Shown here: piece by piece, positions 45,796 through 53,920 of the stretch
Layout: every line of letters begins with the position of its first letter
How positions within the stretch are numbered: the stretch's first letter is position 1
NCBI RefSeq assembly: GCF_947500795.1
Contig: NZ_CANMTE010000002.1
Span: forward strand, 248,001 to 312,000
Length of the DNA stretch: 64,000 nucleotides
Reading direction: 5' to 3'
Origin: an uncultured Gelidibacter sp.
GTDB lineage: Bacteria; Bacteroidota; Bacteroidia; Flavobacteriales; Flavobacteriaceae
Made by a program: the position numbers and the translations under genes
Notes under the pieces: generated by a model
What the model was told of the DNA's origin: nothing
Databases searched by the model: none
Seen by the model: only the letters and a program-made list of their open reading frames with translations

Positions 45796-46941
45796 TTACT
45801 GTCCACCATTCATTAATAATAACTCCTGTTGTAAGGCTTCATAAAACAAATCAATATGTTCTTTCTGAATGGTTAATGGTGGAAGAATCCTGATTAAGTT
45901 AGGGTTTTTGGCACTTCCGGTAAATATCTTATGCTTATGGATGAGGTTTTTACGCAGTTCTGCTACCGAGAAATCAAATTCTAAACCCAACATCAATCCG
46001 CGGCCTTTTACCGTTTTTAAATGCGGTAAATTCTGCGATTTCTGAATAAAATAACCTGACATTTCATCGGCATTTACCATTAATTTTTCCGATTCTAAAA
46101 CTTCTAAAACCGCTAAAGAGGCTGCACAAGCTAAATGATTCCCTCCAAAAGTGGTCCCTAATAATCCAAAGGACGCTTTAATGTTCGGATGGATTAAAAT
46201 TCCGCCAATTGGGAAGCCGTTACCCATTCCTTTTGCCATCGCAATAATATCTGGAGTCCAACCGTATTTTTGAAAAGCGAAGAAATCGCCAGTTCTTCCA
46301 AAACCAGACTGTACCTCATCAGCAATCAGCATGACGTTACACGTTTTACATAGTTTTTCAAGGCCGATGTAAAATTCCGGAGTACTTTCATCTAAACCGC
46401 CCACGCCTTGAATACATTCGATAATCACAGCACAGGTTTCTCCTTCTTTTAAAATACTTTCAACCGCTGCCAAGTCGCCCAATGCTACAAAGTCCACATG
46501 TTGTTGCGCGTTTAACGGCGCCACAATTTTAGCGTCATCGGTAGCCGCAACGGCCGCTGAGGTACGTCCGTGGAACGAATTTTTAAAGGCCACGACATTC
46601 TTTTTTCCCGTGTGAAAGGAAGCTAGTTTTAACGCATTTTCATTGGCTTCAGCTCCCGAATTACATAAAAACAACTGATAGTCTTTACAACCGGAGATGC
46701 GTTCAAGTTCAGACGCTAGAGATTCTTGTAACGGATTTTGAATCGCGTTGCTATAAAACCCCAAGTTTTTTACTTGATCAGAAATGGCTGATACATAGGT
46801 GGGGTGGGAATGTCCGATAGAAATCACCGCATGGCCGCCGTATAAATCTAAATACTCCACACCTTTATCGTCATAAACCGCGAGGTCTTTTGCACGCACT
46901 GGCGTGATATCAAAAAGCGGATAGACATTAAATAAACTCAT
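45796..46941 (-). CDS. argD: N-acylornithine aminotransferase
   Basis: PLP-dependent class III aminotransferase that converts N-acylglutamate semialdehyde to N-acylornithine with glutamate as donor. Motifs: FLCNSGAEANENALKLA (near 89-105), FHGRTSAAVAAT, LIADEVQSGFGRTGDFFAFQ (near 204-223) and the PLP Lys in IIAMAKGMGNGFPIGG near residue 235. The 381-residue length is usual. It overlaps proC by 4 bp at its start, implying coupling. Activity on succinylornithine is likely if the pathway uses succinyl groups. Confidence 0.93.
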   Translation of the reverse strand: MSLFNVYPLFDITPVRAKDLAVYDDKGVEYLDLYGGHAVISIGHSHPTYVSAISDQVKNLGFYSNAIQNPLQESLASELERISGCKDYQLFLCNSGAEANENALKLASFHTGKKNVVAFKNSFHGRTSAAVAATDDAKIVAPLNAQQHVDFVALGDLAAVESILKEGETCAVIIECIQGVGGLDESTPEFYIGLEKLCKTCNVMLIADEVQSGFGRTGDFFAFQKYGWTPDIIAMAKGMGNGFPIGGILIHPNIKASFGLLGTTFGGNHLACAASLAVLEVLESEKLMVNADEMSGYFIQKSQNLPHLKTVKGRGLMLGLEFDFSVAELRKNLIHKHKIFTGSAKNPNLIRILPPLTIQKEHIDLFYEALQQELLLMNGGQ

Positions 46942-47738
46942 AGTTGTTCTTTTTTAATGTTACTTATTTTATTGTAGGATGCAATCATGCCGTGGATTAA
47001 TGAAGAACTCAAACCTTTATGTTCCATTTCATTCAAACCTTCTATGGTGCAACCTTGAGGTGTTGTGACCCGGTCAATTTCTTCTTCTGGATGATGTCCG
47101 TTGGCGATTAATAAATTCGCGGCACCTTCACTGGTATACATTGCCAATTCTTGAGCTTCTTTTGCATCGAATCCTAATTGAATGGCTGCTTGGGTGCTGG
47201 CGCGAATCAATCGCATCCAAAAAGCAATCCCGCTAGCACATATTACTGTTGCGGCTTGCATTTGAGACTCAGGTATTACCAAAGAATGCCCTAAGCGGTT
47301 AAATATTGCCTGTGCTATCTTAATGCGTTTGGCGCCCAATGCATTGCTACAAATACAGGTCATCGATTTCCCAACGGCAATTGCCGTATTTGGCATCGCT
47401 CTGATGATAAATTGGTCTGAGCCAATAATTTCTTCAATTTTAGGAATCAGAAATCCAGTAACTGTAGAAATGACGACATGTTTTTCAGTAATGAGTCCAG
47501 CGATATCCTGCAATACATGTTCTAAATGTGCAGGTTGAACGGCTAAAATCAGAATGTCAGAATTTTTAACAGCTTCCCCATTATCTGAAGTTATAAAAAC
47601 ATTTTTATAACCTTCAAATTCTGCGATGCTGTCTGTATTTCTTTTGGACAGGTATAAAGTGGTAATCGCATTGGTGGTGATTAGCCCTTTAGCGATGGAC
47701 TTGCCTAAATTTCCTGTACCGATGATTGCTATTTTCAT
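46938..47738 (-). CDS. proC: Pyrroline-5-carboxylate reductase
   Basis: Reduces pyrroline-5-carboxylate to proline with NAD(P)H. The Rossmann start IAIIGTGNLGKSIAKGL (residues 3-19), the central RAMPNTAIAVGKSMTCI (near 114-130) and the C-terminal signature TPQGCTIEGLNEMEHKGLSSSLIHGM are all present. The 266-residue length is canonical. It sits inside the arg cluster, overlapping argD by 4 bp, which suggests proline and arginine synthesis are expressed together. The start lies just after repeat copy C. Confidence 0.94.
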   Translation of the reverse strand: MKIAIIGTGNLGKSIAKGLITTNAITTLYLSKRNTDSIAEFEGYKNVFITSDNGEAVKNSDILILAVQPAHLEHVLQDIAGLITEKHVVISTVTGFLIPKIEEIIGSDQFIIRAMPNTAIAVGKSMTCICSNALGAKRIKIAQAIFNRLGHSLVIPESQMQAATVICASGIAFWMRLIRASTQAAIQLGFDAKEAQELAMYTSEGAANLLIANGHHPEEEIDRVTTPQGCTIEGLNEMEHKGLSSSLIHGMIASYNKISNIKKEQL

Positions 47739-47742
47739 ATTT

Positions 47743-47787
47743 ATGCCCGTATTTCGACGCCGTTCAATATAAACTGGCGGGTATCTT
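47743..47787 (-). repeat. Dispersed ~45-bp repeat, copy C (upstream of proC)
   Basis: In proC orientation it reads AGATACCCG, then GAACGGCGTCGAAATACGGGC, ending 4 bp before the proC start codon. It is the closest match to copy A, sharing the AGATACCCG end and the GGCGTCGAAA core. Confidence 0.75.
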
Positions 47788-47883
47788 ATTAATTCAACTT
47801 TGAGTTATTTCTTGTTTTTTTGCCACGAATACACGAATGTTTTTATAGTTTTTATTCTCAAACCTGAATGGCTTCTGTATTGA

Positions 47884-48861
47884 TTAAAAATAATTAGCCT
47901 TTAATCGCAATCCCTCAGTTTCTTCAAAATCAAACATCAAATTCATGTTTTGAATGGCCTGACCTGAAGCGCCTTTCAGCAAATTGTCAATAATGCTCGT
48001 TATCAAAAGTTTGTTGTTGTGTTTGTGCAAATGAAGTATGCATTTATTAGTGTTGACCACTTGCTTTAAATGGATGTCTTCATCTGAAACTACTGTAAAA
48101 GCGGCATCTTGATAATAGGTTTTATACAAGGTTTTTGCATCGTCCAAACTGCCTTCAAAATCGGTGTAGGCGGTGGCAAAAATACCTCTGGAAAAATTCC
48201 CTCGGTTAGGTACAAAAAACACCTCAGCTTTAGACTTTTTCTGTAACTCTAGGATGCGCTCATTGATTTCACCCAAATGTTGGTGGGTGAACGCTTTATA
48301 ATGAGAAAAATTATTATCGCGATACGTAAAATGCGTCGTTTCAGACAGCGACGTGCCAGCGCCTGTTGATCCTGTAACGGCGTTAACATGCACATCACTT
48401 TTTAACAGTTGAAAAGCGGCTAAAGGCAAAAGCGCCAATTGAATGGCCGTTGCAAAACACCCTGGATTTGCAATAAAGTTCGCTTTTTTGATGGCTTCTT
48501 TATGCAATTCTGGCAATCCGTAAACAAAATGATTGCCTTGAAAATCACGATCAGCTTCCAGTCTAAAATCATTGCTTAAATCGATGATTTTAGTTTTAGA
48601 CGAAAAGGTATGACTCTCTAAAAACGCTTTCGAATTACTGTGGCCTAAGCATAAAAATAAAACGTCAACATCAGGATTAATGGTGCTAGAGAACTCTAAA
48701 TCTGTACTGCCCACTAAATCTTGATGCACCTTGTGAATTTTATTTCCAGCGTTTGAGGTGCTGTAAATAAAATTAAGGTTCGTTTGTGGATGGTTTAGGA
48801 GCAACCGGATCAATTCGCCCGCCGTATAACCTGCACCACCAATAATACCAACGTCTATCAT
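47884..48861 (-). CDS. argC: N-acyl-gamma-glutamyl-phosphate reductase
   Basis: NADPH-dependent reductase that forms N-acylglutamate semialdehyde. Visible features are the Rossmann motif GIIGGAGYTAGELIRLLLNHP (residues 6-26), the catalytic Cys in NPGCFATA near residue 135 and GTSLSETTHFTYRDNNFSHYKAFTHQHLGEI with the active-site His. The 325-residue length matches the shorter type-I ArgC proteins. It overlaps argG by 4 bp and is separated from proC by 145 bp that include repeat copy C. Confidence 0.94.
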   Translation of the reverse strand: MIDVGIIGGAGYTAGELIRLLLNHPQTNLNFIYSTSNAGNKIHKVHQDLVGSTDLEFSSTINPDVDVLFLCLGHSNSKAFLESHTFSSKTKIIDLSNDFRLEADRDFQGNHFVYGLPELHKEAIKKANFIANPGCFATAIQLALLPLAAFQLLKSDVHVNAVTGSTGAGTSLSETTHFTYRDNNFSHYKAFTHQHLGEINERILELQKKSKAEVFFVPNRGNFSRGIFATAYTDFEGSLDDAKTLYKTYYQDAAFTVVSDEDIHLKQVVNTNKCILHLHKHNNKLLITSIIDNLLKGASGQAIQNMNLMFDFEETEGLRLKANYF

Positions 48862-50048
48862 GATTCTGAATTTACTTGGTGATAAATTTTATTTTGATTC
48901 CCAACGATTTTAATAAATCCTTTGGCTTCATCAGCGGTCCATCCTTTGTTGAGCTCGCCATAACTTCCAAATTTCGCATTCATTAAATCGTGAGCAGAAC
49001 TGATACCATCTAACATAAAATGATACGGTTTTAAGGTCACAACAACATCTCCGGATACATTTTTCTGGCTGCTTTCCAAAAACGCCTCAATGTTGCGCAT
49101 CACAGGATCTAAATATTGACCTTCGTGTAAATGCATGCCGTAGAAGCTAGACAGGTACTCCTTATGTTGCAACTGCCATTTGGTAAGCGTGTGCTTTTCC
49201 AATAAATGGTGCGCTTTAATTGTGATCAATGCAGCTGCAGCTTCAAAACCTACACGGCCTTTAATTCCTACAATGGTATCTCCAACGTGAATGTCACGCC
49301 CAATAGCGTACGCAGAGGCAATTTTATTTAAGGCTTCAATATTTTTTTCTGGCGTATCAGAATTGCCATTTAGCGCTGTAAACTGTCCGTTTTTGAAAGT
49401 TAAGGTGACTTTTTCTTCACCTTCTTTGGTCAATTGTGATGGGTACGCGTGTTCTGGTAATGATTTTTCTGAAGTTAAGGTTTCTTCACCACCAACGCTT
49501 GTTCCCCAAAGCCCTTTATTGACTGAGTATTTGGCTTTTTCCCAAGACATGTCCACACCATTTTTTTTCAGGTAATCAATTTCCTCCTGTCTTGATAATT
49601 TCAAATCTCTAATTGGCGTGATGATTTCAATATGAGGTGCCAAGGTTTGGAAAATCATATCAAAACGAACCTGATCATTTCCTGCACCAGTACTACCGTG
49701 AGCAATATACTGCGCATCAATACTTTTAGCGTATTCAACTATTTCAATGGCTTGAATAATACGTTCCGCACTTACTGATAAAGGATAGGTGTTATTTTTC
49801 AACACATTACCATAGATCAAATACTTGATCACTTTATTGTAATATGAGGCTACTGCATCTAAATTTTTATAGGTAGAAACGCCCATTTTGTAGGCATTGG
49901 ATTCAATAGTACTAATTTCTTCAGATGTAAATCCGCCTGTATTCACACTTACGGCGTGAACTTCATAGCCCAAATCCTTACTTAAATGTACCGCACAATA
50001 CGAAGTATCCAATCCGCCGCTATAGGCTAAAACTAATTTTTTGCTCAT
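48858..50048 (-). CDS. argG: Argininosuccinate synthase
   Basis: Joins citrulline and aspartate using ATP. The PP-loop ATP pyrophosphatase motif is AYSGGLDTSYCAVHL (residues 8-22). Further conserved stretches are AHGSTGAGNDQVRFDM (near 116) and WEKAKYSVNKGLWGTSVGGE. The 396-residue length is canonical. It overlaps the upstream GNAT gene and the downstream argC gene by 4 bp each, so these three genes are tightly coupled. Confidence 0.95.
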   Translation of the reverse strand: MSKKLVLAYSGGLDTSYCAVHLSKDLGYEVHAVSVNTGGFTSEEISTIESNAYKMGVSTYKNLDAVASYYNKVIKYLIYGNVLKNNTYPLSVSAERIIQAIEIVEYAKSIDAQYIAHGSTGAGNDQVRFDMIFQTLAPHIEIITPIRDLKLSRQEEIDYLKKNGVDMSWEKAKYSVNKGLWGTSVGGEETLTSEKSLPEHAYPSQLTKEGEEKVTLTFKNGQFTALNGNSDTPEKNIEALNKIASAYAIGRDIHVGDTIVGIKGRVGFEAAAALITIKAHHLLEKHTLTKWQLQHKEYLSSFYGMHLHEGQYLDPVMRNIEAFLESSQKNVSGDVVVTLKPYHFMLDGISSAHDLMNAKFGSYGELNKGWTADEAKGFIKIVGNQNKIYHQVNSES

Positions 50049-50662
50049 GATTTATCTTTTTTTAAAAATAAAGCCTGTTTGATTTGCTTTAATCTTTGAA
50101 ATGTTTTGGTTTTTATATGTTGAGGTTCGTTGCTGTCTTTTGCTTTCGGATCGTAGAGCATCCCTGTACATAAGCACATTTTCTGCTCTGTACGTTGCAA
50201 TACGTCATAGTTTTTGCAAGTTTGACAGCCGTTCCAGAAACTTTGATCGTCTGTTAATTCTGAAAACGTGACGGGTTTATAGCCCAATTTACTATTCATT
50301 TTCATAACAGCCAATCCCGTAGTAATACTGAATACCTTGGAATCTGGGAATTTCTCACGTGAATGTTGAAAAACTCGCGCTTTTATTTTTTTGGCTAAGC
50401 CCTGTTCCCTGTAGTCTGGATGTACAATTAATCCGGAATTAGCCACAAATTTACCGTGGCTCCACGCTTCAATATAACAAAAGCCTGCGAAGGTGTCGCC
50501 ATCTAATGCGATAACGGCATTCCCGTTTTCCATTTTTGTAATGATGTACTCAGGGGTTCGTTTTGCAATACCCGTACCTCTTACTTTAGCGGATTCGGCA
50601 ATGGTGTCGCAAATGATCTGTGCATAAATTGCATGAGATTTATTAGCAATAACAATGTCCAT
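50045..50662 (-). CDS. GNAT acyltransferase, probable first enzyme of the arginine pathway
   Basis: A 205-residue GNAT protein that opens the arg cluster. The acyl-CoA loop is present as LIVHPDYREQGLAKKIKARV (near 77-96). After the GNAT core it has a Cys group (CQTC near 145, CLC near 163) that could bind a metal ion, and a basic tail. No argA, argJ or other N-acylglutamate synthase is in the cluster, so by position this is the best candidate for N-acyl-(succinyl or acetyl)-glutamate synthase. This is inference from context plus fold. It overlaps argG by 4 bp. A long structured 5' region with a leader ORF precedes it. Confidence 0.75.
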   Translation of the reverse strand: MDIVIANKSHAIYAQIICDTIAESAKVRGTGIAKRTPEYIITKMENGNAVIALDGDTFAGFCYIEAWSHGKFVANSGLIVHPDYREQGLAKKIKARVFQHSREKFPDSKVFSITTGLAVMKMNSKLGYKPVTFSELTDDQSFWNGCQTCKNYDVLQRTEQKMCLCTGMLYDPKAKDSNEPQHIKTKTFQRLKQIKQALFLKKDKS

Positions 50663-50707
50663 TGTTCTTGATATTTAGATTAAAAAAAATTAAAGATATG
50701 TTGTCGG

Positions 50708-50736
50708 AAAAACGGAACCGGACTCACCTAAGTTCC
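50708..50736 (-). terminator. Candidate attenuator terminator before the arg genes
   Basis: On the minus strand GGAAC and GTTCC pair, with an inner GG/CC pairing possible, and are followed by GTTTTT. The core stem is only 5-7 bp. The upstream GTTCC at 50764-50768 could capture the GGAAC arm and prevent it forming. Confidence 0.45.
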
Positions 50737-50887
50737 AAAATAAAGCGCACCCTTAAGGGCGGCGGAACAGAAAATGACTTGTCCTGACACGATTGTTATT
50801 TGAAACAACTGTATTAGAGGAGGAAAATATGTGTGATGATTTGATCAAGGTGTAAAAAATAAATATACGTTAGCGACTCTCTTTAGG

Positions 50888-50950
50888 TTAGAATGCACAG
50901 CGTCTGCGCAACATGGCTGCGGGACTAGATGGACGTATTTTATTTTTCAT
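50888..50950 (-). CDS. Arg leader peptide (MKNKIRPSSPAAMLRRRCAF)
   Basis: A 20-codon ORF that starts about 14 bp after a good -7 element and carries Arg at codon 6 (CGT) and three consecutive Arg codons at 15-17 (CGC AGA CGC), directly upstream of the arginine operon. This is the arrangement expected of a leader peptide that senses charged tRNA-Arg. An internal ATG would also give MLRRRCAF. The Cys codon that follows the Arg run leaves cysteine sensing as an alternative. No translation evidence exists beyond the sequence. Confidence 0.6.
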   Translation of the reverse strand: MKNKIRPSSPAAMLRRRCAF

Positions 50951-50963
50951 TATAAACATGGGT

Positions 50964-50993
50964 CAAAAGTAACATTTTATTTTACAACTCAAT
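50964..50993 (-). promoter_or_regulatory. Flavobacterial-type promoter of the arg operon
   Basis: On the minus strand ATTG (50993-50990) is followed after 18 bp by TACTTTTG (50971-50964), an exact TAnnTTTG -7 element with a TTG-type -33 element at the known spacing. Transcription would start near 50958, a few bases before the leader ORF. Confidence 0.65.
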
Positions 50994-51009
50994 TTAATTT
51001 TAACTTTTT

Positions 51010-52587
51010 TTAAAGTATGTAATCTGTGCTTACAAAATTTGAAGCTTTACTATCTAATAGGTTATTTAAAATGGCATTGTTGTAGGCATTGTCTTTGGAA
51101 GCCACAAAAGTTCTGATAGAAAATGAACGCAAGGCATCATGGACACTTAAGGTTGCCACAGCAGAATCTTTTCGTCCTGTAAATGGATATACGTCAGGTC
51201 CGCGTTGGCAGGAACTATTTAAATTAACTCTACACACCAAGTTTACCAACGTATCAATTAGCGGCGCCAAGGTTTTAATGTCACTACCAAATAAGCTCAC
51301 TTGCTGTCCGTAATTGGATTCAGCCATATCATCTAATGGTTCGTCAATATCTATAAAGGACAGCACCGGAATGACAGGTCCGAATTGTTCTTCCTGAAAC
51401 ACACGCATGTCTTTATTTACAGGATATAGCACTGCAGGGAAAATGTAATTTTCCGTGATTTCTCCGCCTTTTTCATTTAATATGGCGGCACCTTTAGCAA
51501 GCGCATCATCAATTAATTCTTGTATGTATTGCGGTTTATCAGGTTCAGGTAAGGGTGTTAATTTCACTCCAGATTCCCACGGATTTCCAAATTTTAAAGC
51601 ATCGACTCTGGCGGCAAAACGCTTGTTAAATTCGTCTACGATGTCTTCATGCACGTAAACTATTTTCAGCGCTGTACAACGTTGTCCGTTAAAAGATGTC
51701 GTACCAGCAATACATTCGTCAATAGCCAAATCTAAATCGGCATCTTTTAGAACAATCGCAGGGTTTTTCGCTTCCAAACCTAACACCAAACGGAGTCGGT
51801 TACTTTTTGGATGTTCGTTTTGCAAGGCATTGGCCGATTTGCTATTGCCAATAAGCGCTAATACATCAACCTTTCCGGATTGCATGATTGGGGTAGCAAC
51901 CGTTCGGCCGCGACCGTAAATAATATTAACCACACCTTTTGGGAAGCTGCTTTGAAACGCTTCCAACAAAGGGGATATCAATAAAACTCCAAACTTTGCA
52001 GGTTTAAAAATGGCGGTGTTACCCATGATTAATGCTGGAATCAATAGCGCAAAGGTTTCGTTTAGAGGATAATTGTAAGGCCCTAAACACAATACCACAC
52101 CCAAAGGACCTCTACGGATATGGGCATACACACCATCATTCTTTTCAAACTTGGCGTTATCTCTATCCAATTGTTTGTATTCTTCAATCGTATCGTAGAT
52201 GTAATCTACGGTTCTATCAAATTCCTTTTCTGAATCTGGTAGGGATTTTCCAATTTCCCACATCAACAATTTCACGACGGCATCACGCTTGGTTTTCATT
52301 TGGGTCACAAACTTTTCCATGCAGGCAATACGGTCTTTCACCTTCATCGTAGGCCATAAACCTTGACCTTTATTATAGGCGTTAACCGCGGCATCCATGG
52401 CTTCCAAAGCTTCTTTTTCTCCTAAAGTAGGAATGGTGCCCAATAAGGTTGGAGCATAGTTAGGCGTTGATGATATTGTAGAATACACCTCTGAAGTTTC
52501 TCCAGACCAGGGCCTTAATTCGCCATCAACCAAATAGCTGTTTTGGTGGATTAATGATTTTATTTGATACTGTTCTGGAATGTTCAT
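51010..52587 (-). CDS. Aldehyde dehydrogenase, GapN-like (NADP glyceraldehyde-3-P dehydrogenase)
   Basis: A 525-residue aldehyde dehydrogenase superfamily protein. It has the cofactor region [36 protein letters not shown] (near 160-195), the catalytic Glu in [13 protein letters not shown] (near 268-275) and the catalytic Cys in [15 protein letters not shown] near 307. The GQRCTA motif is typical of non-phosphorylating NADP-dependent glyceraldehyde-3-phosphate dehydrogenase, so GapN is favoured; this would give NADPH for the reductases of this block. It starts 10 bp after the ilvA stop and is probably the last gene of the ilv operon. Confidence 0.85.
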   Translation of the reverse strand: MNIPEQYQIKSLIHQNSYLVDGELRPWSGETSEVYSTISSTPNYAPTLLGTIPTLGEKEALEAMDAAVNAYNKGQGLWPTMKVKDRIACMEKFVTQMKTKRDAVVKLLMWEIGKSLPDSEKEFDRTVDYIYDTIEEYKQLDRDNAKFEKNDGVYAHIRRGPLGVVLCLGPYNYPLNETFALLIPALIMGNTAIFKPAKFGVLLISPLLEAFQSSFPKGVVNIIYGRGRTVATPIMQSGKVDVLALIGNSKSANALQNEHPKSNRLRLVLGLEAKNPAIVLKDADLDLAIDECIAGTTSFNGQRCTALKIVYVHEDIVDEFNKRFAARVDALKFGNPWESGVKLTPLPEPDKPQYIQELIDDALAKGAAILNEKGGEITENYIFPAVLYPVNKDMRVFQEEQFGPVIPVLSFIDIDEPLDDMAESNYGQQVSLFGSDIKTLAPLIDTLVNLVCRVNLNSSCQRGPDVYPFTGRKDSAVATLSVHDALRSFSIRTFVASKDNAYNNAILNNLLDSKASNFVSTDYIL

Positions 52588-52597
52588 AAGGTTGTAT

Positions 52598-53872
52598 TTA
52601 AACTAAAAATTGAAATAAATCGGGTTTGTCATTGAGGTAATCCCCATAGAAATTACGGAGTTTCATTTTTGTAATTAACGGCTCTAAATCATCTGAAGAT
52701 TTTAATTCCAATCCAACCACGGCAGCACCGTTTTCACGATTGGTTTTCTTGGTATATTCAAAATAGGTGATATCATCAGTAGGGCCTAAGATATCGACCA
52801 CAAACTCACGTAATGCCCCCGCACGCTGTGGGAATTTGATGATGAAATAATGCTTCAAATTCGCATATAAAAGGGCACGCTCTTTAATTTCAGCAGTTCT
52901 GGTAATGTCATTATTACTGCCGCTGATAATACAAATAACGTTTTTGCCTTTAATTTGTTCAGCATATTGATCTAAAGCAGCAATACTTAGCGCCCCGGCA
53001 GGTTCTACGACGATTGCATCTTTATTATAGAGATCCAAAATGGTTTCGCAAACTTTACCTTCATCAACTGTAATCATATCATGCAGATGTTGTTGACAAA
53101 TGGCAAAATTTAAATCGCCCACACGTTTCACCGCAGCACCATCCACAAAATTCTCAATATCTTTCAATTCGGTATTGCGTTTGTTGGCCAATGAAGTGGA
53201 CATTGAAGGCGCGCCTTTTGGCTCCACACCAATTATCTTGGTGTTTGGAGACAACTGCTTAAATACAGAACATAGCCCGGCAGAGAGTCCGCCACCACCT
53301 ATAGGAACAAATACATAATGAATTGGATGCTGTGCCTGGTCAATGATTTCCAAACCTACCGTGGCTTGACCTTCAATGACTTTTTCATCATTAAAAGGGT
53401 GAATAAAGGTTTTGTTTAAACGTTCACATTCTTCTTTTGCGGCTTTGCTGGCATCATCAAAAGTATCGCCAATCAATACCACTTCAATAAAATCTTCACC
53501 AAACATAGCAACTTGATCCACTTTTTGTTGTGGTGTAGGCGAAGGCATGAAAATGGTGCCTTTTATTTTTAATAATTTACAGGATAAAGCAACGCCTTGT
53601 GCATGATTTCCCGCACTAGCGCAAACAATACCATTCTCAATTTGAAGTGGGCTCAAGGATGACATTTTATTGTAAGCACCTCTAATTTTATAGGAGCGTA
53701 CTTGCTGCAAATCCTCACGTTTGAAATTAATATTCGCTTCAAATTGTTTTGAATAACGATGGTTTTGCATTAGTGGCGTAACCTCAGCGACGTCTTGAAG
53801 TTTTTTGGCCGCAGCTTCAACAGCGGCCAAACTTGGGTAATATATTTTAGTTTCAACGTTCATCACACTCAT
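52598..53872 (-). CDS. ilvA: Threonine dehydratase (biosynthetic)
   Basis: PLP enzyme that deaminates threonine to 2-oxobutanoate, the first step of isoleucine synthesis. The PLP Lys is in [13 protein letters not shown] near residue 62, with [10 protein letters not shown] (near 88), the Gly-rich phosphate loop [10 protein letters not shown] near 194 and ISGSNND. A C-terminal ACT-like regulatory domain of about 95 residues (from near 330) is present once, whereas E. coli IlvA has two; the 424-residue length matches the short IlvA type. The start (MSVMNVETK) lies 4 bp after a REP-like palindrome; a second ATG three codons in is possible. Confidence 0.93.
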   Translation of the reverse strand: MSVMNVETKIYYPSLAAVEAAAKKLQDVAEVTPLMQNHRYSKQFEANINFKREDLQQVRSYKIRGAYNKMSSLSPLQIENGIVCASAGNHAQGVALSCKLLKIKGTIFMPSPTPQQKVDQVAMFGEDFIEVVLIGDTFDDASKAAKEECERLNKTFIHPFNDEKVIEGQATVGLEIIDQAQHPIHYVFVPIGGGGLSAGLCSVFKQLSPNTKIIGVEPKGAPSMSTSLANKRNTELKDIENFVDGAAVKRVGDLNFAICQQHLHDMITVDEGKVCETILDLYNKDAIVVEPAGALSIAALDQYAEQIKGKNVICIISGSNNDITRTAEIKERALLYANLKHYFIIKFPQRAGALREFVVDILGPTDDITYFEYTKKTNRENGAAVVGLELKSSDDLEPLITKMKLRNFYGDYLNDKPDLFQFLV

Positions 53873-53876
53873 TTAG

Positions 53877-53898
53877 AGGCAGGAATTGCTTCCTGCCT
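53877..53898. repeat. REP-like palindrome between ilvC and ilvA
   Basis: AGGCAGGAA and TTCCTGCCT are perfect 9-bp arms around TTGC, just upstream of the ilvA start codon. It matches 42715-42733 upstream of argH. A terminator role is unlikely without a T tail. Confidence 0.8.
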
Positions 53899-53920
53899 TA
53901 ATTATAAATTCATTCAATTG

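Larger units (their letters stand above)
50663..51009 (-). promoter_or_regulatory. Arg operon control region: promoter, leader ORF, structured 5' UTR
   Basis: This 347-bp gap holds a promoter (50964-50993), a 20-codon leader ORF (50888-50950) and about 225 nt of untranslated leader. The leader contains three related segments on the minus strand, GTTCC (50764-50768), GGAAC (50732-50736) and GTTCC (50714-50718), which can pair in two exclusive ways, a palindrome CCCTTAAGGG between the first two, and a T5 run after the third. No terminator for the preceding aldehyde dehydrogenase gene is seen. Confidence 0.6.

Noticed and set aside
50880-50960. E. coli-like TTGACC/TATAAT promoter before the arg leader
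   Set aside because: The two hexamers are only about 6 bp apart, which cannot work; the TAnnTTTG promoter explains the region better.
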